A DNA stretch of 64,000 nt. Origin: Halorubrum amylolyticum (GTDB taxonomy: Archaea > Halobacteriota > Halobacteria > Halobacteriales > Haloferacaceae). This document shows positions 27,306 to 35,655 of this stretch, in pieces. Every line of letters starts with the position of its first letter. The stretch's first letter is position 1. Below the pieces are notes generated by a model, which was not told where the DNA came from, made no database searches, and worked only from the letters and a program-made list of their open reading frames with translations. The position numbers and the translations under genes were made by a program. The DNA lies in the NCBI RefSeq assembly GCF_004114995.1, contig NZ_SDJP01000014.1, positions 16,507 to 80,506 on the forward strand, in the 5' to 3' direction.

Positions 27306-27327
27306 GTGCGAGTGCGTCGACCCGCAT

Positions 27328-27909
27328 GTGTCGACACTCTCCGTCGAACTGAACGGGGACGCCGTTCACTCGATCCGGGCGCCGGACCGGTTCGAGTCGA
27401 CCGGCCCGTTCGCCGTCGCCCTCGAGAACGCGGGCCGTTCCACGCACGTCCACCTGCACTTCGACGACGACCTCGACCGGGTCGTCTCGGTGGCCGAGAC
27501 GAACCATTTCGTCGAGGACGAGGCCACCAGACGCGTTCACGTCTCCGTCGGGGACGTGACGGAGCCGGCCCACGGGAAGCTGAAGATCGTCACCGGCTAC
27601 GGGTCCGAGACCCAATACGTCGACCTCCGGATCGATTCGCCCGAGGACGCCACCCCCGACGAGGTCACCGTCGACGAGGCGTTCACGAAGCCGCCGGAAC
27701 GCCCGCCGGAGCCCGCGCCGTCCCAGCGCGCGGCGAACGCCGTCGACCGGCTGATCGAGCGGGGCGGCGTGGCCGGGGCGATCGCCGCGTTCCTCGCGCT
27801 GGCCGCGGGGGTCGCCGTCGCGCTCGCGCTGGACAGCGCGGTCGTCTCGGTGGTCGTCGCCGTCGTCCTGACGGTGTCGCTCGGGGCGGCGCTTCTGGCG
27901 GCGTGGTGA
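27328..27909 (+). CDS. Conserved haloarchaeal protein with beta domain and two C-terminal membrane helices
   Basis: 193 residues from GTG. The N-terminal 115 residues form a beta-rich domain (STLSVELNGDAVHSIRAPDR... GPFAVALENAGRSTHVHLHF ... KIVTGYGSETQYVDLRI), probably an immunoglobulin-like fold. A Pro-rich linker leads to two hydrophobic helices (GAIAAFLALAAGVAVALAL and VVSVVVAVVLTVSLGAALLA) and a one-residue tail. With no signal peptide, the beta domain should be cytoplasmic. Function unknown. Confidence 0.8.
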   Translation: MSTLSVELNGDAVHSIRAPDRFESTGPFAVALENAGRSTHVHLHFDDDLDRVVSVAETNHFVEDEATRRVHVSVGDVTEPAHGKLKIVTGYGSETQYVDLRIDSPEDATPDEVTVDEAFTKPPERPPEPAPSQRAANAVDRLIERGGVAGAIAAFLALAAGVAVALALDSAVVSVVVAVVLTVSLGAALLAAW

Positions 27910-28010
27910 TGGGAACGGGCGGGAGCGGCGGCGTCTCTCTCGCCGGCGACTCCGCCAGCCGACCGTCGCGAATCCGGGCGCTTTTAAACGTTCCAGCGGA
28001 AGGTTGACGC

Positions 28011-28199
28011 ATGAGCTTCGAGAAGGAAGACGAGGTCGTGCTCCACGACAAACACAGCGAGTACGACGGCGAGACGGGCACGATCACGCAGGTGATGGAG
28101 ACGATGTTCGGCGACGCGACCTACACGGTCAGCTTCGAGGACGGGCAGGAGACCGGCGTCCCCGAGGACGCCCTCGACGCCGTCGAGAGCGAGGAGTAA
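28011..28199 (+). CDS. DUF1918-like small protein
   Basis: 62 residues: MSFEKEDEVVLHDKHSEYDG, then GTITQVMETMFGDATYTVSF and DGQETGVPEDALDAV. It is a small SH3-like barrel, common in haloarchaea, with no known role. Its TTTTAA box lies about 27 bases upstream (near 27982). It is followed after 21 bases by the COG1325 gene. Confidence 0.85.
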   Translation: MSFEKEDEVVLHDKHSEYDGETGTITQVMETMFGDATYTVSFEDGQETGVPEDALDAVESEE

Positions 28200-28220
28200 C
28201 CGCCCCTTTTCCCGACCCGC

Positions 28221-28673
28221 ATGGCCAAAGTTCCCTTCCACTACGTCGACCTCCGGACGTTCGCGTACGCCACCGAGGACGAAAAGCGGGTCGCGGACGC
28301 CCTCCGGACGTTCCTCCCCGAGGACGCCGAACTGGACCGCGTCGAGAACGTCGGCCACCACGGTGACCGGATCGTCGTGCTCTCGGCTCGGATCGAGAAC
28401 GCCGACGGGATGCGCCACGTCCTCGACCGGCTCTCCGGGCTCGACGAGGTCGACCGCGTGATCGACGAGTTGGACCAGCGGGTCGACGACAACTGCGCGC
28501 TGTTCCTCCGCGTCGACAAGCAGGCCGCGTTCCGCGGTGAGGTCCGCCTCGGCCCCGGGATCACCGTCCGGGCGAAGGTCGAGGCGTACCCGGCGAAGAA
28601 GGAGGCGGCCGTCGAGAACGCCCGGGAGACGCTCGGGCGGCTGGCGGACGACGGCGACGGCGAAGACCCGTGA
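28221..28673 (+). CDS. COG1325-type predicted RNA-binding (exosome-associated) protein
   Basis: 150 residues. KVPFHYVDLRTFAYATEDEK opens the conserved domain, followed by GHHGDRIVVLSARIENA, then DNCALFLRVDKQAAFRGEVR and ITVRAKVEAYPAKKE. This matches archaeal COG1325 proteins, predicted RNA-binding factors encoded near exosome or RNase P genes. No catalytic residues are evident. Confidence 0.88.
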   Translation: MAKVPFHYVDLRTFAYATEDEKRVADALRTFLPEDAELDRVENVGHHGDRIVVLSARIENADGMRHVLDRLSGLDEVDRVIDELDQRVDDNCALFLRVDKQAAFRGEVRLGPGITVRAKVEAYPAKKEAAVENARETLGRLADDGDGEDP

Positions 28674-28717
28674 ACGCCGGCTGAGGCTTTCGACGGGGCC
28701 TCTCCCTCCCGGTTCGA

Positions 28718-30748
28718 CTACCCGCCGTCCGAGTCCACCGACAGGAGCGTCCGCACCTCCTCGCCCGTCGGCTTCGTGACCGCGATCATCGAACGGAGCC
28801 GCTCCCGGCCGTACTCGGGGAAGTACGGGGATTCCGTGAGTCGCACGCGCTCAGTGCCGGGGAACCGGATCGACGCGAGCCGCTCCCCGTCGGCGCGGAT
28901 CGCGAGCCCGTCCGTCCCGGACCGAGGTTCGCTCGCGGGGTCCGGATCGGCGTCCGACGCCGCGTCGGGGGGCGTCACGGGCGACCCGCACACGTCGACG
29001 TCCGGGTGGAAGTGGTAGCGGACGGTGTACGTCGCGTCCGGGGCGCCGGTGACCCGGTCGATGATCCGCCAGCCCGACGGCGACCCCGAACCTTTCCCCG
29101 ACGCCGTCCCCGAACCTCTCCTCGATGCCGTCCCCGAACCTTTCCCCGACGCCGTCGCCCTCGTCGCCACCGATCGCCGGTGTTCGTACGAGGGACCGCG
29201 GAACGAGTTCCGGGCGTGGCTGGCGGCGATCCGGTCGCCCTCGTCGACCTCGACCGTGACGCTCGTGCGCTTGCCCAGCATGTAGCTGCCGCCGGTCCGG
29301 ATCGGTTCGAGCCCGTCGTACTGCGCGGTGTTGTGGGCCGCCGCGCTGCGTGCGTATTGCCGGCGCGCGTTCGCCCCGTAGTCGTACACGCCGGTGTCGG
29401 CGAGCACCTGTCGACCGCCGATCCACAACAGGACGCCGAGCTGATCGTTGTGCGAGTGCGCCGGGAGGTGCGGCGGCCCCACGTCGCCGACGTCGAAGAG
29501 GAGGGTCCCGTCGCCCGCCGAGAGCGTCCGGTAGCCGGAGCCCTCGGGGTGGCGCCGCGACCGAACCGTCGGCGTCAGCGAGCAGACACGACAGTACGCC
29601 AGACAGGAGGCCGCGCGGATCGCCTCCCCGCGGACCGAGTCGTTCAGCAGGGGGATCTCCCCCGAGGGCTCGACGAGCGACGAGAGAAAGCCCATGGCGT
29701 GTTCGGCGACCGTCCCGACCGCGATCGTCGGGAGCCCGACCGCCGACAGGAGGTCGGTCGCGGTCGCGTACCGCCGGAGGACCGTGACGTGGTACATCGG
29801 GCTCCGCTCGAAGTGCCCGCCGTCGGCGAGGAACTGCTCGCTGCCGGCGCGCTTGAGCAGGTTCCGCCCCGACCGCACCCACCCGGTGTCGTGGTCCCGG
29901 AAGAGCACGCCCGCCGCGATCAGCGCCGCGGCGTTCTCGATCAGGTGGTTCCCCCCGATCTCGCGTTCGACGTGGTTCGCGAGGAACAGCGCGTTCCGGT
30001 AGGTCATCCGCACCAGCCGGTCGGGGACCTCGGCCTCCTCGTCGCCGTCACACCACGCGACGTAGCGGGACCAGCCGAGTATTCGAAGCGACACCGAGTG
30101 CGGGGTCCACGACCGGCGCAGGTACGCCTCCTCGCCGATCGGGTTCGACGCGTCCCAGTCGTACGCCTGCGCTTCGAGCCGCGACCGGACGTCGTCGAGC
30201 CCGGACGACGACTCGTGACCGAGCACGAGCCGCTCGAACCCCTCGAACGAGGCGAGCTTCAGCCGCCAGAAGATCGGCTGCTCGTCGATCTCCTCGCGCT
30301 CCCAGTCGATGCGGTCGCCGAAGTCGATCGTCCGGTCGAGGAACGTGTACCGGCCGTCGGCCGCCTCGTCGGCAGCCGAGCGGTAGTCGGCGCGCTCGGT
30401 CTCGGAGAGGCTCTCCCGGAGCCGATCGAGGTTGGCGCGGATCGGGGCGGGCGAGACCGAGAGGTCGTCCGGGACGCGTCGGTCGTACCGCTCGTCGAAG
30501 TCGATCGGGAGCCGCGGGACGACGGCGTGCCGGAGCCGGCGTTCGAGGATGCCGGCGAGCTGCACCGGCTTCATGTTGGAGATCGTGTGGGCCGCGACCG
30601 ACCAGTCCCCGGGGCGCCGGAGCAGCCCTCGTCCGTCGTCCGAGCCGCCGCGGTTTCGTTCCGCTCCGCCGCGCGTTTCCTCCGACTTCGCCGGCGCCTC
30701 CCCTCCGGTCTCGCGTCGCTCCGCGGGCGTTCGGAACGGGTCGCTCAT
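28718..30748 (-). CDS. Heparinase II/III-family polysaccharide lyase
   Basis: 676 residues. A disordered N-terminus is followed by a helical toroid domain (about 80-370, with RRSWTPHSVSLRILGWSRYV and GNHLIENAAALIAAGVLF). Then comes the heparinase II/III beta-sandwich with HSHNDQLGVLLWIGGRQVL and DTGVYDYGANARRQYARS. There is no clear signal peptide, so its site of action is uncertain. The family cleaves uronic-acid polysaccharides by beta-elimination. Three 24-base repeats at 29091-29162 encode a KGSGTAS-type linker. It is coupled by ATGA to the upstream glycosyltransferase, which places it in glycan assembly or turnover. Confidence 0.9.
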   Translation of the reverse strand: MSDPFRTPAERRETGGEAPAKSEETRGGAERNRGGSDDGRGLLRRPGDWSVAAHTISNMKPVQLAGILERRLRHAVVPRLPIDFDERYDRRVPDDLSVSPAPIRANLDRLRESLSETERADYRSAADEAADGRYTFLDRTIDFGDRIDWEREEIDEQPIFWRLKLASFEGFERLVLGHESSSGLDDVRSRLEAQAYDWDASNPIGEEAYLRRSWTPHSVSLRILGWSRYVAWCDGDEEAEVPDRLVRMTYRNALFLANHVEREIGGNHLIENAAALIAAGVLFRDHDTGWVRSGRNLLKRAGSEQFLADGGHFERSPMYHVTVLRRYATATDLLSAVGLPTIAVGTVAEHAMGFLSSLVEPSGEIPLLNDSVRGEAIRAASCLAYCRVCSLTPTVRSRRHPEGSGYRTLSAGDGTLLFDVGDVGPPHLPAHSHNDQLGVLLWIGGRQVLADTGVYDYGANARRQYARSAAAHNTAQYDGLEPIRTGGSYMLGKRTSVTVEVDEGDRIAASHARNSFRGPSYEHRRSVATRATASGKGSGTASRRGSGTASGKGSGSPSGWRIIDRVTGAPDATYTVRYHFHPDVDVCGSPVTPPDAASDADPDPASEPRSGTDGLAIRADGERLASIRFPGTERVRLTESPYFPEYGRERLRSMIAVTKPTGEEVRTLLSVDSDGG
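29091..29162. repeat. 24-bp tandem repeat, three imperfect copies, in the lyase gene
   Basis: Three 24-base units beginning CCTTTCCCCG or CCTCTCCTCG encode eight-residue Gly/Ser/Lys repeats between beta strands. The unit keeps the reading frame. Confidence 0.85.
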
Positions 30749-32007
30749 CGCCCGGCCACCTCGTCGAGGACCCGGCCGAGCTCGCGAGCGACGACCCCGC
30801 GGTCGTAGCGCTCGACCATGTGCGTCCGCCCGCTCGCGCCGAGCGCGTCCCGTCGCTCCGCGTCCGACAGGAGATCGTCGAAGGCGGTCGCGAGTCGGTC
30901 CGCGTCGTTGTCGACAAACAGGCCTCCGCCGGACTCGTCGATCAGCGCCTCGATCTCCCCGACGCCGGTGGCGACGACCGGGAGCTCGCAGGCCATGTAC
31001 TCGTACGCCTTCGTCGGCACCGCGTACTCCAGCGTGTCGTCGCGTTTCAGCGGGGCGACGCCGATCATCGCGCCGTCGAGGAGCTCCGGAATCGTCTCCC
31101 GCGGTACGAGCCCGACGAACTCGACGCGGTCGCCGAGCCCCTCCTCGGCGACAAGCCGCTCCAGCTGGTCTCGCGTGTCGCCGTCGCCGATGATCCGGAG
31201 CGTCGCGTCCGGCGACGCGACCGACGACATGGCGCGGACGCAGGCGGCGAGATCCTGCGCGTGGCCGACGTTGCCGGCGTAGACGATCGTCGGCTCCCGG
31301 TCCGCGTCGGTCGTCGCCTCCCGGTCCGCGTCGGTCGTCGCCTCCCGGTCCGCGTCCGACGGCCGAAACGTCTCGGTGTCGACCCCGTTCGGCAGGTGGC
31401 GGACGGTCCCCTCGTCGAGACCGTACCGGTCGACGAGGTCCTCGCCGAGCACCCGGGTCGTGACGGTGACGCGGTCCGCGGTCCGGAGGACGAACCCCTC
31501 GTACCACCGGCTCGCGCGCTCGATCGCGCCTCCCTCGTCGATGAATCCGAGCCCGACGGCGGCGTCGATCCAGAGGTCGCGGACGTCGACGATCCACGGC
31601 GTGTCCGTCAGCAGGCCGAACGGGAGCCCGGCCAGCCCCGTGAAGATCGGCGGGGAAGAGGTGACGATCGCGTCGTACTCGCGGCGGTGGACCAGCACCC
31701 AGCAGAGCGCGTGCAGCGGGAACAGGAGGTAGTAGGCCATCCGAGCGAGGAAGCCGGGGTCCTCCGAGGCCGGCTGCCACGACCAGAGCCGGTGGGCGGT
31801 GACGCCGTCGACCGTCTCCGTCGTCTCGCGCTTCCAAGATCGGTCGAACTGGCCGTGGGGGAACGCCGGCGGCGGGGCGACTACCGTGACGCCCCAGTCG
31901 CCCTCGGCGAGGTGCGAACAGGTGTCGCTCACCCGCGAGGCGTTGCCGGACCGGTCGGGCGGGTAGTGCTGGGAGACGACGACGACGCGTGGGGAATCGT
32001 CCGTCAT
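30745..32007 (-). CDS. Glycosyltransferase family 4 (WbuB-like)
   Basis: 420 residues, GT-B fold. N-terminal VVVVSQHYPPDRSGNASRVS is a donor-side Rossmann start, TSSPPIFTGLAGLPFGLL and WIVDVRDLW are typical of WbuB-type transferases. The C-terminal half has TIVYAGNVGHAQDL, the acceptor loop and EYAVPTKAYEYMACELPVVA with the catalytic Glu. Three copies of the octapeptide DADREATT separate the lobes. It probably adds a sugar to a lipid-linked surface glycan. It is coupled to the lyase gene. Confidence 0.92.
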   Translation of the reverse strand: MTDDSPRVVVVSQHYPPDRSGNASRVSDTCSHLAEGDWGVTVVAPPPAFPHGQFDRSWKRETTETVDGVTAHRLWSWQPASEDPGFLARMAYYLLFPLHALCWVLVHRREYDAIVTSSPPIFTGLAGLPFGLLTDTPWIVDVRDLWIDAAVGLGFIDEGGAIERASRWYEGFVLRTADRVTVTTRVLGEDLVDRYGLDEGTVRHLPNGVDTETFRPSDADREATTDADREATTDADREPTIVYAGNVGHAQDLAACVRAMSSVASPDATLRIIGDGDTRDQLERLVAEEGLGDRVEFVGLVPRETIPELLDGAMIGVAPLKRDDTLEYAVPTKAYEYMACELPVVATGVGEIEALIDESGGGLFVDNDADRLATAFDDLLSDAERRDALGASGRTHMVERYDRGVVARELGRVLDEVAGR

Positions 32008-32013
32008 CCGTTA

Positions 32014-32121
32014 TCGGGTCGGTGAGGATCGTCGGGTCGGTGAGGATCGTCGGGTCGGTGAGGATCGTCGGGTCGGTGAGGATCGTCGGGTCGGTGAGGA
32101 TCGTCGGGTCGGTGAGGATCG
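32014..32121. repeat. 18-bp tandem repeat, six perfect copies, just upstream of the GT4 gene
   Basis: Six identical units of TCGGGTCGGTGAGGATCG occupy 108 bases, starting 6 bases upstream of the ATG at 32007. They displace any normal promoter spacing, so the array either is part of the leader or has been inserted between promoter and gene. From 32122 to 32337 the gap has only GC-rich sequence and several CGGTCGG motifs; I see no gene there. Confidence 0.95.
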
Positions 32122-32337
32122 TCGGATCGGGCGTCGTTCGGTGGGCTGTCCTCGACCGACCAGACGATCGGTCGGATTGTCGGTCGGCTTATCCGTCGGT
32201 CGGCGGCGGAGCGGAGCGAGGCGTAGATTCATGGTCGGGGCGATCGCCCGTCCCGATCGGACGCGGCGTGTCACTGTCCCGGCGTACCGCGCTCGGGGGT
32301 ATTGTTACGGAGTCGCTAAGCCGGCGCGGGCGCCGCC

Positions 32338-33237
32338 CTACTCTCCTCGAGTGAGCGTGTCGAGCCCCGCCGCGAGGTCGACGGTCGGCTCGTAGCCGAG
32401 CCGGTCGCGCGCCCGCGAGATGTCCGCCTTGCTGTGTCGGACGTCGCCCTCGCGGGCGTCGGTGTGGACGATCGCCGAGTCGCTCCCGACGGCCCCCCGC
32501 ACGCGCTCGGCGAGTTCGGTGATCGTCACCGACTCGCCCGTGCCGACGTTGTACCCGGACCCCACCGCGTCGGTCTCGGCCGCGAGGCGGTTCGCCCGGA
32601 CCACGTCGTCGACGTGGACGAAGTCGCGGGTCTGCTCGCCGTCCCCGTGGACCGTCAGGGGGTCGCCGTTGCGCGCCTGTTTGAGGAACGCGTCGATGAC
32701 TCCGGCGTAGTCGCCGCCGGTCTGGCCGGGGCCGTACACGTTGAAGTACCGGAGCGAGACCGTCTCCACGCCGTACAGCTCGTGGTACAGGCGGGCGTAG
32801 TGGTCGGCCGCGAGCTTCTGGAGCCCGTACGGCGAAGCGGGCGCGAACGTCGCCGTCTCCGGGACGGGGACGCCCTCGGGGTCGCCGTAGATCGCGGCGC
32901 TCGACGCCAAGACGACGCGCGCGTCGTGCCTCCGGGCGGCCTCCAGCACGCGCAGCGTGCCGGTCGCGTTGACGGAGTGGCTCTCCAGCGGGCGCTCCAC
33001 CGAGTCGGCGACGCTCACGAGGGCGGCTTGGTGGAACACCACGTCGACCCCGGCGACCGCCTCGTCGAGGACCTCCCGGTCTCGGATGTCGCCTTCGATC
33101 GCCAGAACGTCGTCCGGCACGTCGGGCGCCGGCGCCACGTCGAGGACGCTGACCTCGGCGTCACCGCGGAGCGAGTCGACGAGCGCGCCGCCGATGAATC
33201 CGCCGCCTCCCGTAACGAGCACGCGCTGTGCGTCCAT
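32338..33237 (-). CDS. NAD-dependent sugar epimerase/dehydratase (UDP-glucose 4-epimerase-like)
   Basis: 299 residues, extended SDR. VLVTGGGGFIGGALVDSLRG binds NAD. VFHQAALVSVADSVERPLES, catalytic YGLQK preceded by SSAAIYGDP, and RYFNVYGPGQ complete the fold. The family interconverts UDP-hexoses or UDP-N-acetylhexosamines (4-epimerisation). It lies between two glycan genes on the same strand. It is intact, in contrast to the broken relative at 61.8 kb. Confidence 0.92.
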   Translation of the reverse strand: MDAQRVLVTGGGGFIGGALVDSLRGDAEVSVLDVAPAPDVPDDVLAIEGDIRDREVLDEAVAGVDVVFHQAALVSVADSVERPLESHSVNATGTLRVLEAARRHDARVVLASSAAIYGDPEGVPVPETATFAPASPYGLQKLAADHYARLYHELYGVETVSLRYFNVYGPGQTGGDYAGVIDAFLKQARNGDPLTVHGDGEQTRDFVHVDDVVRANRLAAETDAVGSGYNVGTGESVTITELAERVRGAVGSDSAIVHTDAREGDVRHSKADISRARDRLGYEPTVDLAAGLDTLTRGE

Positions 33238-33691
33238 GATGGCTCCCGGTTGGCCCGACCACGGGTTTAGTAGGCGGTGCCTTTCGGGGGCGAAGCGAGT
33301 GATCGCCGAGGTCCGAGTCGCCCAACCGATCGCGGCGAACCACGGGGCGGTCGCTCGGCGTCCAAAAGCGGGACCCGGACGTTGCAAAACACAGGTGCTG
33401 GCACACAAGCTGGTTTGCGGTTTTTGCGACCGGAGTCCCACGGTCACCTTCGCCGGCTAGCGGTATTAAGCTGCTGGAAGGTCGCGTCGTGTTCGGAAGA
33501 GGTCAAGTCGACTCGGGACCGATCGGCGTCGGAGACGACGTCGTCTGGTGAAAAGACACAGGTACGTGCCGCGAGTACGCGCCGGACGACGGGGACCACA
33601 TGGATGAATTACGGCAGTCGGAACCGGTGATCGACACGGACGGCGACGCTCGTCGGGAACGCGACCCCGGCAAGCGAGCGGAATCGGGGCG
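33238..33691. other. 454-bp intergenic region, no gene recognised
   Basis: Between two divergent genes. It contains TATTAAGC at about 33465-33472, which could be a distal TATA box, and a moderately AT-richer patch at 33375-33430 with repeated TGGCACACAAGCTGG-like sequence. No frame has recognisable protein content, and no tRNA-like fold is seen. Confidence 0.5.
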
Positions 33692-34633
33692 ATGAGCGAC
33701 GGCAAACGGGACGTGTTGGTCGTCGGCGACACGACGATCGACCTCTATCCCGCGGACGGGACGACCATGGCGCCCGGGAGTCGGTTCGAGTGGCACGTCG
33801 GCGGGACGGCGGCGAACGTCGCACGGTGGGCGGCCTCGCTCGGAGGCGAGACCGGCCTCGTAACGAACGTCGGGACCGACGCCATGGGGGATCTGGCCGC
33901 CCGGCGCCTCGCGGAGAGTCCGGTCGACACGACGCACGTGACCCGGGTCGACGCGACGTCACCGCTCACGCTGTACGTCCCGACGGAGGACGGGGAGCGC
34001 TGGAACGCCTGGATCGCGGGGAGCTGTTACGGCTTCACCCCGCCCGCCGATCCGGCGACGCTCGCGGCCTCCTCCGAGTGGGTCCACCTGGAGGGCGTCA
34101 CGCTACCGGCCGAAGTGAACCGGACTGCGGTGCGACGGCTCGCCGAGGCGGCCGCGGCGGGCGGCACCCGCGTCTCGTTCGACCTGAACGGACGCGAGAG
34201 CCAGTGGTCCGCCCCCGACGCCTATCGGCGGGCGCTGCGGGACGTGCTTCGCCACTGCGACCTGATCTTCGCCGGGACGGACGACCTCGCGGTGGCAGGC
34301 GTCGATCGCACGCCGGCGGGGCTGCTCGAACTGCTTCCGTCGGACGACGCGACGACGGCGTTCGTCACGGACGGCGCGGCGGAGACGACCGCGGTAACCG
34401 TGGACGACGGTGAGATCGCCGAGCGGGCGACTGCGACTCCGCCGGCGGCCGCGGTCGCGACCACGGCCGGCGCCGGCGACGCGTTCGCCGGGGCGGTCCT
34501 CGCCGCGCGGCAAAGCGGCGTCTCGGAGCTCGGGGAGTTGGCGAGGATCGGGAACGCGGCCGGCGCGGCGGCGGTTTCGACGGTCGGTCCGTTCGACACC
34601 GACGGCTTCGGGGCGACGGGCCGTCCGTTTTGA
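33692..34633 (+). CDS. PfkB-family carbohydrate kinase
   Basis: 313 residues of the ribokinase superfamily. DVLVVGDTTIDLYPADG starts the fold, WHVGGTAANVARWAASLGGE binds sugar, and TTAGAGDAFAGAVLAARQSG holds the anion hole and catalytic Asp. Substrates in haloarchaea include fructose 1-phosphate, KDG and ribose; none can be chosen here. It sits alone on the plus strand inside the glycan region. Confidence 0.9.
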   Translation: MSDGKRDVLVVGDTTIDLYPADGTTMAPGSRFEWHVGGTAANVARWAASLGGETGLVTNVGTDAMGDLAARRLAESPVDTTHVTRVDATSPLTLYVPTEDGERWNAWIAGSCYGFTPPADPATLAASSEWVHLEGVTLPAEVNRTAVRRLAEAAAAGGTRVSFDLNGRESQWSAPDAYRRALRDVLRHCDLIFAGTDDLAVAGVDRTPAGLLELLPSDDATTAFVTDGAAETTAVTVDDGEIAERATATPPAAAVATTAGAGDAFAGAVLAARQSGVSELGELARIGNAAGAAAVSTVGPFDTDGFGATGRPF

Positions 34634-34705
34634 TCGGGAACCGTGAGCGAAGGAGGTCCGGAAGCGAAGCGACGAAGACCGCCGGAGTCGGTTCCCACGA
34701 CCGAT

Positions 34706-35084
34706 TCACTCGACGCCGATCCGGTCGACCGCCCGCGGCAGACATCCCTCCTCCGGCTGGACGTACGAGTAGTGGTCCGCGACCAGATCGGTGACATCGA
34801 CGTCCGCGTAGCCGGCCGGCGCGCTCGCCGAGTCGGCGATCCCCCCGTGACCGACCGCGCGGGTCCGGTCCGAGGCGCGGTACACCCAGCCGAGGAGGCC
34901 GACGCCGCCCGCGACCCCGAGGAGGAGCCGGCGGCGGGTGACGAGCCCGCCGGGGGCGTCGGCGGCGCGGTCCGAGTCCGCTCCTCCCGCCGGGCCGTCC
35001 GATCTATCGGGGTCGTCCGGTCCATCGGGGTCGTCCGGTCCATCGGGATCGCCCGCAGAGGTGTCCGGTGAGATGTCGGATCAT
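34706..35084 (-). pseudogene. Frameshifted small Tat/signal-anchor protein
   Basis: A frame of 124 residues (codons 35080 to 34709, TGA at 34706-34708) has coding character but no start codon. It reads SDISPDTSAGDPDGPDDPDG, an acidic tail, then TRRRLLLGVAGGVGLLGWVY, a twin-arginine signal or anchor, then YADVDVTDLVADHYSYVQPE and CLPRAVDRIGVE. An ATG at 35084 is off frame by one base; removing one A at about 35081 would give MSDISPDTSAG. A one-base insertion or a sequencing error is the simplest explanation. The tail carries 18-base repeats (GPDDPD). No family recognised. Confidence 0.6.
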
Positions 35085-35169
35085 CGATCTGAGCGATCAA
35101 ACACCTGACGCGGCGGCGATGACGTCTCTCGATGCAACAGACTTTCCGTGTGGCACGTCTCGTGTTCGT

Positions 35170-35640
35170 ATGTCGATAGCTACTGGCGATTCTGTGACGC
35201 TGGAGTATACTGGCCGACTCGACGACGAAACGGTGTTCGACACCTCCCGGAAGTCCGTCGCCGAGGAGACCGGCCTCGCCGAGGCCCAGCCCGACCGGGA
35301 GTACGCGCCGCTGACGGTCAAAATCGGCGACGAACAGGTCATCGAGGGGATGGAGGAGGGGCTGATCGGGCTGGAGGCCGGGGAGACGGAGACCCTGACT
35401 ATCCCGCCGGAGAAGGCCTACGGCGAGCCCAGCGACGAACAGATTCAGGAGTTCGAAACCGAGGAACTCCGGGAGATGCTCGGCGGCCAGACGCCCGAGG
35501 AGGGCACCTACCTCGAGGCCCAGAACGGCAGCCAGGGCGAGGTCGTCCACGTCGACGAGGAGGTCGTCCGGGTGGACTTCAACCCTCGCCTCGCCGGCGA
35601 AACGCTGACGTTCGACGTGGAGATCGTCGACGTCAACTGA
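35170..35640 (+). CDS. FKBP-type peptidyl-prolyl isomerase (SlyD-like)
   Basis: 156 residues. GDSVTLEYTGRLDDETVFDT is the FKBP core start, QVIEGMEEGLIGLEAGETET forms the active-site loop region, and IPPEKAYGEPSDEQIQEF begins the insert-in-flap typical of archaeal and SlyD-type enzymes. The core strand LTFDVEIVDVN closes the fold. It catalyses proline isomerisation and acts as a cytosolic chaperone. The ATG at 35170 gives the family start. Confidence 0.95.
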   Translation: MSIATGDSVTLEYTGRLDDETVFDTSRKSVAEETGLAEAQPDREYAPLTVKIGDEQVIEGMEEGLIGLEAGETETLTIPPEKAYGEPSDEQIQEFETEELREMLGGQTPEEGTYLEAQNGSQGEVVHVDEEVVRVDFNPRLAGETLTFDVEIVDVN

Positions 35641-35655
35641 ATACCGCGGGCCGCG

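Noticed and set aside
27048..27337. Minus-strand frames coding QYGTGGG-type or STERGAV-type heptapeptide repeats
   Set aside because: They arise from the 21-base tandem repeat, which keeps several frames open. They run into the antisense of the Trm112 gene and lack a start context.
28718..31837. A 1,039-codon frame that would extend the heparinase-type lyase upstream
   Set aside because: The extension is an Arg-rich shadow of the glycosyltransferase gene. The ATG at 30748 with its ATGA overlap is the natural start.
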